Source: an uncultured Pseudomonadota bacterium
GTDB lineage: Bacteria; Pseudomonadota; Alphaproteobacteria; Rs-D84
NCBI GenBank assembly: GCA_946628805.1
Contig: CAMOXB010000087.1
Span: forward strand, 1-16,540
Length of the DNA: 16,540 nt
Direction: 5' to 3'
This document shows positions 7,885 to 13,345 of this stretch, one piece after another (position 1 is the stretch's first letter; every line of letters begins with the position of its first letter). Position numbers and translations under genes: made by a program. The notes beneath the pieces are model-generated. The model saw only the letters and a list, made by a program, of their open reading frames with translations. It did no database searches and was not told the origin of the DNA.

Positions 7885-8346
7885 ATGCCAAAATTTAATA
7901 TTATATCGCAATTCTTGAAAGACATATCATTTGAAAGCCCAAATGTGCCAGAATTATTCTTTAAACAAGATTCAAACCCTGCAAAATTGGAAATGAATAT
8001 TGATATTAATGTCAAAGGCGCGGAAAACAACCTTTATATGATTGATTTGATTACACGCGTTCATTCAAAATTGGAAAAAGAAGACAAAACAGTATTCTTG
8101 ATTGAATCGACATATTCTGGATTGGTTCAATGCGAAGAAAAAGATGATGACACAAAACGTAAATTATTCTTTATTGACGTTCCAACATTATTGTTCCCAT
8201 ATGTTCGTTCATTGGTAACACGTTTAACGGCAGAATCTGGATTTCCACCATTTACAATGCCATTGGTTGACTTTGCACAACTTTATGAACAAAGACAACA
8301 GCAAGCGGCAAAACAATCCGCAGAACAAAAACCTGCAAATCAATAA
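7885..8346 (+). CDS. secB: Protein-export chaperone SecB
   Basis: A 153-residue SecB: the tetrameric cytoplasmic chaperone that keeps presecretory proteins unfolded and hands them to SecA. Family features are the strand region LEMNIDINVKG (about 35-45), STYSGLVQC (about 75-83), and the diagnostic LLFPYVRSLVTRLTAESGFPPFTMPLVDFAQLYEQ (about 102-136). A Gln/Ala-rich flexible tail of about 17 residues ends the protein. An AAGGAG ribosome-binding site lies 8 nt before the ATG. It stands alone on the plus strand with its own promoter and ends at a bidirectional terminator about 115 bp downstream. SecB is essentially a proteobacterial protein, which supports the lineage guess. The many signal-peptide proteins in this window are potential clients (inference). 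Confidence 0.98.
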   Translation: MPKFNIISQFLKDISFESPNVPELFFKQDSNPAKLEMNIDINVKGAENNLYMIDLITRVHSKLEKEDKTVFLIESTYSGLVQCEEKDDDTKRKLFFIDVPTLLFPYVRSLVTRLTAESGFPPFTMPLVDFAQLYEQRQQQAAKQSAEQKPANQ

Positions 8347-8347
8347 C

Positions 8348-8390
8348 CGATTTTCGTTATTAAGTGCAAAGCACGAAATTAAGAAAATCG
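8348..8390. repeat. Imperfect inverted repeat downstream of secB
   Basis: CGATTTTC (8348-8355) pairs with GAAAATCG (8383-8390), and an inner GTGC (8364-8367) with GCAC (8371-8374), around an AAA loop. The 8-nt arms between the two stems pair only in part. It starts 2 nt past the secB stop and is too AT-rich and too far from any U-run to act as a classical terminator. It could be a 3' mRNA-stabilising hairpin or a repeat-family member. Confidence 0.45.
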
Positions 8391-8394
8391 AGTT

Positions 8395-8449
8395 CCTCGC
8401 CGTAGCAAATTTTGATATCTTGAAAAATATCTATAGTTATTGGCGAAGG
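8395..8449. repeat. Nested hairpin element between secB and its terminator
   Basis: An outer stem of CCTCGCC (8395-8401) with GGCGAAGG (8442-8449), with one bulged A, encloses an inner stem of GATAT (8414-8418) with ATATC (8427-8431). No open reading frame or start with a ribosome-binding site was found in it. The GC-rich ends in an AT-rich interior resemble intergenic palindromic repeats; membership of a genome-wide family is a guess. Confidence 0.4.
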
Positions 8450-8460
8450 CGGGATATAAA

Positions 8461-8487
8461 AAAACACCGGCAACCGCCGGTGTTTTT
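8461..8487. terminator. Bidirectional intrinsic terminator between secB and the 8486-9094 gene
   Basis: The core stem CACCGGC (8465-8471) / GCCGGTG (8476-8482) has an AACC loop and is extended by A-T pairs on both sides. Plus-strand transcripts end in TTTTT-AA-TTTTT; minus-strand transcripts end in a run of seven T. It can end both secB and the convergent small-protein operon. The TAA stop of the convergent gene (8488-8486) overlaps the base of the hairpin. Confidence 0.9.
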
Positions 8488-9094
8488 AATTTTTAAAAAT
8501 ATAACAATTTCCAGCTATTTGCTGAAAACGCAAATATTCTTTTATTGATATAGCAGGATAAGAATAATTACCTACATCAACTTTTTTACACCAATCATTA
8601 TTCGCATTTATACATTTAAATTCGTTTTCATTATCAACATCTTTATATAAATTTTCACCATTTAAAATTTTTGTACATATAAGCGATGCAACAGGAGACA
8701 AACTAGCATCTGTTATCTGACGCAAGTTTTTCTCAAAAATATAATTAAATTCAAACACAACGACATCATCGCCATAGCATACAACTGTATTTCCTTGATA
8801 TGCCTCATGATCTAATGCTTTACAATCTAATTCTCTTGTTAAAGCAAATAAATTTACTAAATCTTTTTCTTCCCCATCATATACATTTGGATAAACATCT
8901 CTAAATACACGATTACAATATTGTTCATAATTTGGGTTTTCGCATGGATTACGTGGTATGCATACTTGATTCCTTTCAACCCATAATGTTTTATCAGACG
9001 ATTGACACGCCGCCTTGATTTGCGATGTATCAACCGCATTTGCTGACGATATCATTGCTAATATCCCAGCGATTCCTAGCAATGTTTTTTTCAT
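8486..9094 (-). CDS. Secreted cysteine-rich protein of unknown function
   Basis: A 202-residue protein that I do not recognise. It starts with a clear Sec signal peptide, MKKTLLGIAGILAMISSANA, with a likely cut after Ala20. The mature part has ten cysteines spread over its length, which suggests several disulfides in the periplasm or outside the cell. It is acidic and has no membrane segment after the signal. The start is well supported: AAGGAG lies 6 nt before the ATG at 9094. It is the last gene of a leftward three-gene set of small exported proteins, 27 bp after the preceding gene, and its stop codon sits in a bidirectional terminator. No enzymatic motif is visible. A structural, adhesive or inhibitor role would all fit; none can be chosen from the sequence. 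Confidence 0.8.
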   Translation of the reverse strand: MKKTLLGIAGILAMISSANAVDTSQIKAACQSSDKTLWVERNQVCIPRNPCENPNYEQYCNRVFRDVYPNVYDGEEKDLVNLFALTRELDCKALDHEAYQGNTVVCYGDDVVVFEFNYIFEKNLRQITDASLSPVASLICTKILNGENLYKDVDNENEFKCINANNDWCKKVDVGNYSYPAISIKEYLRFQQIAGNCYIFKN

Positions 9095-9121
9095 TTTTTC
9101 TCCTTTTTTGTTTATTAATCT

Positions 9122-9496
9122 TTAACACGAACATTCACTTGGTGCGGCACCAACCGAACATAATAATTGACAACTTTCATCGTTCTTTTCTTCCTGGGAA
9201 CGTGTATCAACAACACGCGCATTGCCACCACCGCTGCGCGACGAACCACTTGCCTTTTGCGCCAGTTTGATGTTTCCATACACACCAACGCCGGTTGCAA
9301 TCAATGTTGTTATGCCCGCTATCTTGAATCCCTGTGTAGTCTTTTCACATTGTTTTAACGCTTCATATTTTTCATCACGAACATTAGTGTATTTTACGAT
9401 TTCACTGTCCAGCATCTGATTCCGCAAATCCAGATTCATATCTGCCATCGATATAATAGGAACAATCATCAAAATTATGGCAATTAGTTTTTTCAT
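9122..9496 (-). CDS. Small exported coiled-coil protein with glycine-rich membrane segment and Cys tail
   Basis: A 124-residue protein with no recognised family. It has a Sec signal peptide (MKKLIAIILMIVPIISMA), a heptad-like helical stretch (LRNQMLDSEIVKYTNVRDEKYEALKQCEK in outline, about residues 24-52), a Gly-containing hydrophobic segment IAGITTLIATGVGVYG (about 59-74), a Ser/Gly-rich linker, and a C-terminal tail with four Cys (CQLLC and CSC). The layout helix, CEK, Gly, hydrophobic Gly-rich segment matches the upstream neighbour, so the two look like diverged paralogues. Its ATG overlaps the upstream TGA as ATGA (9496-9493), a sign of translational coupling. It probably sits in the inner membrane, or in the periplasm as an oligomer; function unknown. 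Confidence 0.75.
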   Translation of the reverse strand: MKKLIAIILMIVPIISMADMNLDLRNQMLDSEIVKYTNVRDEKYEALKQCEKTTQGFKIAGITTLIATGVGVYGNIKLAQKASGSSRSGGGNARVVDTRSQEEKNDESCQLLCSVGAAPSECSC

Positions 9497-9828
9497 TTTT
9501 TGCCACCCTTTTGTTCTTCCGGTTTTTTCGGATTATTTTTTTCTTTCATTTTCACAGTCTGGATAATCGCCGCTGTTCCGGTTGCTGCAACGCCAACACC
9601 ACCAATAACGGTTGCCGCGACCCAGCCTTTCTTGGCTTTTTCGCAACGCAACATTTCACTATCTATCTGGGAAATTTCCTCTTTTAATGTTCGAAGTACT
9701 TCTTCTTTGTATCGAACTTGTTCAGCCAATTCGGCATCATCCGCAAATACCGACGAACAAGATATCAAAAAAAGCCAGGCAAAAACTACCCGTGTGTGTG
9801 TGTGTGTGTAGGTTTCTACGGCTTTCAC
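9493..9828 (-). CDS. Small exported coiled-coil/glycine-zipper protein with microsatellite in signal-peptide codons
   Basis: A 111-residue protein of unknown family, first gene of the small-protein operon. Proposed start is GTG at 9828, with AAGGA about 9-10 nt upstream and an extended -10 promoter further up. The signal peptide has an unusual n-region MKAVETYTHTHTR, in which the THTHT is encoded by a run of nine AC dinucleotides, then VVFAWLFLISCSSVFA with a likely cut before DDAEL. A charged heptad-like helix follows (about 32-65), then CEKAKKGW, a Gly-rich hydrophobic segment (VIGGVGVAATGTAAII, about 74-89), and a Lys-rich tail. The stop TGA overlaps the next start (ATGA). Changing the repeat by one unit in either direction brings in an early stop, so expression could be switched by slippage (see findings). 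No ATG start is available, which lowers certainty about the N-terminus. Confidence 0.7.
   Translation of the reverse strand: MKAVETYTHTHTRVVFAWLFLISCSSVFADDAELAEQVRYKEEVLRTLKEEISQIDSEMLRCEKAKKGWVAATVIGGVGVAATGTAAIIQTVKMKEKNNPKKPEEQKGGKK
9792..9809. repeat. (GT)9 dinucleotide microsatellite inside the 9493-9828 gene
   Basis: Eighteen bases of uninterrupted GT (AC on the coding strand) lie in codons 7-13 of the first small-protein gene, between start codon and signal-peptide core. It is the only long simple repeat noticed in the window. A change of one unit shifts the frame: loss of a unit leads to a TGA about 18 codons later, gain of a unit to an immediate TAG. Confidence 0.97.
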
Positions 9829-9866
9829 GACTTTTGTTCCTTTTTTGTTTCTGCCTTATGTCGGGT

Positions 9867-9895
9867 ATTATATCATATTTACACGCATACTAAAA
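9867..9895 (-). promoter_or_regulatory. Predicted extended -10 promoter of the small-protein operon
   Basis: The minus strand carries TG-A-TATAAT: a perfect -10 (9872-9867) with the extended -10 TG at 9875-9874. The -35 position (TTTTAG at 9895-9890) is poor, as is common for extended -10 promoters. Predicted transcript start is near 9860, leaving a leader of about 30 nt with AAGGA before GTG 9828. Confidence 0.55.
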
Positions 9896-9905
9896 GAAAA
9901 AAAGC

Positions 9906-9923
9906 ACCGCCCAAATGGGCGGT
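9906..9923. terminator. Bidirectional intrinsic terminator
   Basis: ACCGCCC (9906-9912) pairs with GGGCGGT (9917-9923) around a 4-nt loop. The minus-strand product is followed by GC then seven T; the plus-strand product by TTG and six T. On the minus strand it would stop transcripts from the acyl-CoA synthetase operon before they enter the small-protein operon, whose promoter lies just beyond it. Confidence 0.85.
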
Positions 9924-9938
9924 TTGTTTTTTAACATT

Positions 9939-9969
9939 TTTATCCGCTCGCACGGCACAAATTGTGCCG
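9939..9969. repeat. 31-bp repeat, copy 1, with internal palindrome
   Basis: This copy reads TTTATC-CGCTCGCA and then the palindrome CGGCACAA-A-TTGTGCCG (8-bp arms, 1-nt centre). It matches copy 2 at 10077-10107 in the same orientation with two mismatches, one at its sixth base and one in the palindrome centre. No gene overlaps it. Confidence 0.75.
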
Positions 9970-10004
9970 TTATTATAAATTAAAGAGAATTGTTCAAATG
10001 CGAA

Positions 10005-10052
10005 GTTGTCGAAGCGTGCAGTGTACAAATGTTACATAAACGCGCCGACAAC
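10005..10052. other. Predicted 48-nt stem-loop between the two 31-bp repeats
   Basis: GTTGTCG (10005-10011) pairs with CGACAAC (10046-10052); after a 2x2 internal loop GCGT (10014-10017) pairs with ACGC (10040-10043); TGTA (10022-10025) can pair with TACA (10033-10036) in the apical loop. Nested pairing in otherwise AT-rich noncoding DNA suggests a folded RNA or a DNA palindrome; neither strand is clearly favoured. Confidence 0.4.
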
Positions 10053-10076
10053 CAGCAGATGAATAATTATATTTAA

Positions 10077-10107
10077 TTTATTCGCTCGCACGGCACAGAT
10101 TGTGCCG
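10077..10107. repeat. 31-bp repeat, copy 2, with internal palindrome
   Basis: Second copy, 138 bp from the first and in the same direction: TTTATT-CGCTCGCA then CGGCACA-GAT-TGTGCCG. The palindrome is kept despite a base change at its centre. It lies between the end of the acyl-CoA synthetase operon and its terminator at 9906-9923. Confidence 0.75.
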
Positions 10108-10126
10108 GCTGCGCGTATAACGTAAC

Positions 10127-10154
10127 GATTACACTGCACTTCGTTTGTGTAATC
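10127..10154. other. Hairpin just after the acyl-CoA synthetase operon
   Basis: GATTACAC (10127-10134) pairs perfectly with GTGTAATC (10147-10154) around a 12-nt loop, starting 5 nt past the stop of the last synthetase gene. No U-run follows on the minus strand, so it is more likely an RNA 3'-end stabiliser than a terminator. Its TACACTGCAC (10130-10139) is also complementary to GTGCAGTGTA at 10016-10025, so alternative pairings exist. Confidence 0.4.
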
Positions 10155-10159
10155 TACTT

Positions 10160-11740
10160 TTATTCATGTCTGTCGGGATATTTACCATCAATCAAATTCT
10201 TGCGCACAAGATGGTGTTTAACCTTTTGTGTGCTGGTCATTGGTAAATCTTCCGTTGTGATTGCAAAATGGGTGACCCATTTATATGATGCAATCTTTTT
10301 GTTTTGTTCGGCGATTCCCTTGGATAATTTTTCGGTTGTCATACCTGGTTCAACTTGGAACACACCATAAGATACGGTTTTGTCTGCAACCTTGTGTTCA
10401 AAGACTGCAACGTTTTTGACGCCTTCGATTTCCATATAAAGTGCTTCCAATTCGTCAGGATAAACGTTTTTACCACTGTCCAAAACAATCACTTGTTTTT
10501 TACGACCGGCAAAGTGTAATTCGCCATTTTTATCCATATAAACCATATCACCAGTGTTAAACCATCCGTCTTGGTCAAAGACTTCTGCGTTAACGGTTGG
10601 GTTGTTCAGATAGCCACCAAATACCTGGTGTCCACGAAGCCACAAAACACCAACGCCGTTTTCGTCTTTATCACGAATATCAACTTCGTTATTTGATGTT
10701 GGACCACCGACCGAATAAGCCAATCTTTTTGGTGTTGGTTTTGAAATACAGATTGGTCCAACGGTTTCTGTTAAACCATAACCCTGGATAAATGCTAAAC
10801 CAAGTGATTCATAGAAATTTTCAACCTCTGGCTTGGTCGCTGCACCACCTGCAATCAGCAATTTTGCACGGCCACCAAATACATTTAATAATGGTTCTTG
10901 GACTTTTCGAACAAAGAATTCCAATCCCATATCTTTCAATGTTTTTTGATTTCTTAAAATAAATGATGCAACGCGCCATTTGCCTTGGGCTTTCATATTA
11001 TCAACGATTTTGTTACGGAACAATTCCCAAACGCGTGGAACAGCCGGAATAACATGTGGTTGGAATTTCTTGAAATCGTCCAAGATATATTTTGGATTAA
11101 TTGTTGGTTGCAAAACCAATCCTGCACCATAGTGTATTGTTGCCAAAACACCAATTGCAAAACCAAAGATATGATACAATGGCAAGAATCCATACATAAT
11201 ATCCCCGGAATGGAAATAATCCGACATATCTTCCAATGAATTTGCACATTCTGTTAAATTAAAGTGCGTCAATGGTACAACCTTTGGTGTTCCAGTTGAA
11301 CCAGATGTGAAAGACATTGTTGCAATATCTGTTGATTCCGATGGATACGGGCGTAAATCATAATCGATTGCACCGTCTTTTTTTGTTATATCATAGAATT
11401 TAAATTTGTCAGTTTTATAAAAGAACGATGGTTCTGCGCATACAAATTTACATCCTGCAATTTCACACATTTTATCGTATTCAATTGGTGTTAAATTTGT
11501 ATCCAGCATTAAAACCGTCGCACCCAAATACCATACCGCGAACAAAGTTAATGGGAATTGTGGTAAATTGTGTGATAAAACACCAACAATATCACCGTGT
11601 TTAATGCCTGCTTTGTTAAGTGATGCGGCACGTGCGCGCACCTGATCGATAAATTCAGAATATGTGATATTTTCACGAACCAAGAATAAATTTTCTGGCC
11701 ATTGATTTACCGCATTTTCCAGTTTTTGATACATATTCAT
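10160..11740 (-). CDS. AMP-forming acyl-CoA/acyl-ACP synthetase, paralogue 1 (last gene of operon)
   Basis: A 526-residue member of the ANL (AMP-binding) family, which activates a carboxylic acid with ATP to an acyl-AMP and passes the acyl group to CoA or another thiol. Motifs in order: P-loop SFTSGSTGTPK (143-153), A5 QGYGLTETVGP (319-329), A7 GWFNTGD (392-398), hinge/A8 GRKKQVIVLDSGKNVYPDELE (412-432), and the catalytic A10 Lys506 in TSTQKVKHH. SGKNVYP is typical of long-chain fatty acid ligases, so a fatty acid is the likely substrate (inference). No signal peptide or membrane span. It follows paralogue 2 by 24 bp with GGCAGG upstream of ATG 11740. It differs from its siblings by Leu for Met in the A5 motif (YGLTE) and by Ile at residue 196 in HIFGFA-I-G, near the expected acyl pocket. 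Ends before a hairpin and repeat-rich spacer. Confidence 0.93.
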   Translation of the reverse strand: MNMYQKLENAVNQWPENLFLVRENITYSEFIDQVRARAASLNKAGIKHGDIVGVLSHNLPQFPLTLFAVWYLGATVLMLDTNLTPIEYDKMCEIAGCKFVCAEPSFFYKTDKFKFYDITKKDGAIDYDLRPYPSESTDIATMSFTSGSTGTPKVVPLTHFNLTECANSLEDMSDYFHSGDIMYGFLPLYHIFGFAIGVLATIHYGAGLVLQPTINPKYILDDFKKFQPHVIPAVPRVWELFRNKIVDNMKAQGKWRVASFILRNQKTLKDMGLEFFVRKVQEPLLNVFGGRAKLLIAGGAATKPEVENFYESLGLAFIQGYGLTETVGPICISKPTPKRLAYSVGGPTSNNEVDIRDKDENGVGVLWLRGHQVFGGYLNNPTVNAEVFDQDGWFNTGDMVYMDKNGELHFAGRKKQVIVLDSGKNVYPDELEALYMEIEGVKNVAVFEHKVADKTVSYGVFQVEPGMTTEKLSKGIAEQNKKIASYKWVTHFAITTEDLPMTSTQKVKHHLVRKNLIDGKYPDRHE

Positions 11741-11764
11741 TTTATACCTGCCTTTATGTGTATC

Positions 11765-13345
11765 TTAATCATGTCTTTGTGTATATTTGCCATCAATCAA
11801 CCATTGACGCACAACGTGATGTTTGATTTTTTGTGTGCTGGTTACCGGCAAATCATCATTTGTCATTGCAAAATGCGTCACCCATTTATAGGACGCAACT
11901 TTCTTGTTTTTGTTTGCAATTTCACTGGCTAATTTTTCCATTGTCATATCGTCATTAACGCTGAATACGCCGTATGCAACGGTTTTGCCATTTATTTCAT
12001 GTTCGAAAACGGCAACGTTTTTAACGCCATCGATTTCGATAAATAAACCTTCCAGTTCATCAGGATAAACGTTTTTACCACTGTCCAAAACAATTACTTG
12101 TTTTTTACGACCGGCAAAGTGTAATTCACCGTTTTTATCCATCCAAACCAAATCACCTGTACAGAACCAACCGTCTTTATCAAATGATTCTGCATTTGCC
12201 GCATCATTATTTGCATATCCGCCAAAGATTTGATTCCCACGAACCCACAGCATTCCAATACCGTTTTCATCTTTGTTACGAATTTGTATTTCGGTATCAC
12301 CCATTGGTGCACCAAATGCATATGGAACACGTTTCTTTAACGGACGCGAACAACAAATTGGTCCGACTGTTTCTGTCATACCGTAACCTTGGACAAATGC
12401 CATTCCCAGTTGTGTATAGAATTTTTCTACCTCTGGTTTTGTTGCGGCGCCACCTGCAACCAGCAAACGCGCACGTCCACCGAACACAGAACGGATTTGA
12501 TTTAATACTTTATCAACCAATTTGCCCAATCCAATTGCACGCAATAATTTTTGGTTGTTCATAATGAAAGATACCAATGCCCATTTCTTTTTTGCCTTGA
12601 TACCTTCGATAATTTTATTACGGAAAATTTCCCATAACTTTGGAACCGCCGGTATAACCTGGGGACGGTATTGTGCAAAGTCAGCCATAATCGCATTTGG
12701 ATTAATTGTTGATTGCAACAATATCCCCATACCAAAATGAAGTGGTGCCAAAAATCCAACTGCAAATCCAAACACGTGATAAAGCGGTAAGAATCCATAG
12801 AACATTTCACCCGGTCGCAACCATTGGTTAAGGTATTCCAAATTATCCGAACACGAAACCAAATTAAAGTGCGTCAATGGCACAACCTTTGGTGTTCCTG
12901 TTGAACCCGATGTAAATGACAATGTTGCAATATCATTATCTTTTAATTTATGCGCTTTTAATTTTTCATCTGTTTTTTCATCGACAGTTTCGATATCAAA
13001 AAATTCAAAATTTTTCGTATCAAAAAAGAAAGATTTTTCCGCACATACAAATTTGCAACCGGTTATTTTGGTCATATTATCATATTCAGTTGATGTCAGA
13101 TTTGTATCTAACAATAAAACCGTTCCACCCAAATACCATATTGCAAAAAGTGTTATTGGAAATTGTGGCAAATTATGCGAAAGCAAACCAACAACATCAC
13201 CCGCCTTGACGCCCGCATTATGCAAAGTTGTTGCACGCGCACGCACCAAATCCAAGAAACCACGATATGTAACGTTTTCACGAACAAGGAATATGGTATC
13301 CGGATTTCTTTCGATATTTTTTTCCAGTAATTGATACATATTCAT
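11765..13345 (-). CDS. AMP-forming acyl-CoA/acyl-ACP synthetase, paralogue 2 (middle gene)
   Basis: A 526-residue ANL-family enzyme collinear with its neighbours from MNMYQ to the end. It carries SFTSGSTGTPK (143-153), QGYGMTETVGP, GWFCTGD, GRKKQVIVLDSGKNVYPDELE and the A10 Lys in TSTQKIKHH, so all residues needed for adenylation and thioesterification are present. Probable role: activation of a fatty acid for phospholipid or lipid A-related synthesis, or for uptake of external fatty acids. Exact substrate unknown. Its ATG at 13345 overlaps the stop of paralogue 3 by one base (TAATG), with GGGAG 8 nt upstream, so it is tightly coupled to the gene before it. Val replaces Ile/Gly after HVFGFA, a possible pocket difference. 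Several DNA stretches are near-identical to the other copies, in contrast to the average divergence. Confidence 0.93.
   Translation of the reverse strand: MNMYQLLEKNIERNPDTIFLVRENVTYRGFLDLVRARATTLHNAGVKAGDVVGLLSHNLPQFPITLFAIWYLGGTVLLLDTNLTSTEYDNMTKITGCKFVCAEKSFFFDTKNFEFFDIETVDEKTDEKLKAHKLKDNDIATLSFTSGSTGTPKVVPLTHFNLVSCSDNLEYLNQWLRPGEMFYGFLPLYHVFGFAVGFLAPLHFGMGILLQSTINPNAIMADFAQYRPQVIPAVPKLWEIFRNKIIEGIKAKKKWALVSFIMNNQKLLRAIGLGKLVDKVLNQIRSVFGGRARLLVAGGAATKPEVEKFYTQLGMAFVQGYGMTETVGPICCSRPLKKRVPYAFGAPMGDTEIQIRNKDENGIGMLWVRGNQIFGGYANNDAANAESFDKDGWFCTGDLVWMDKNGELHFAGRKKQVIVLDSGKNVYPDELEGLFIEIDGVKNVAVFEHEINGKTVAYGVFSVNDDMTMEKLASEIANKNKKVASYKWVTHFAMTNDDLPVTSTQKIKHHVVRQWLIDGKYTQRHD

Noticed and set aside
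7804..7911. N-terminal extension of mltA to 7911
   Set aside because: It would run across the secB promoter and start codon region and would bury the lipoprotein signal peptide; ATG 7803 has a ribosome-binding site.
8267..8548. Plus-strand frame overlapping the secB end and running through the terminator
   Set aside because: It reads through a strong terminator and two hairpins, and secB in the other frame is certain.
9500..9978. Plus-strand frames opposite the small-protein operon (up to 103 codons)
   Set aside because: They mirror the minus-strand genes, which have signal peptides, ribosome-binding sites and coupling; the plus-strand frames have none of these.
9998..10039. Small ORF of 13 codons starting at ATG 9998
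   Set aside because: No ribosome-binding site, overlaps the stem-loop arms, and the codons look random.
9939..10107. CRISPR array
   Set aside because: Only two repeat copies, 138 bp apart, with a structured and much too long spacer; no cas gene nearby.
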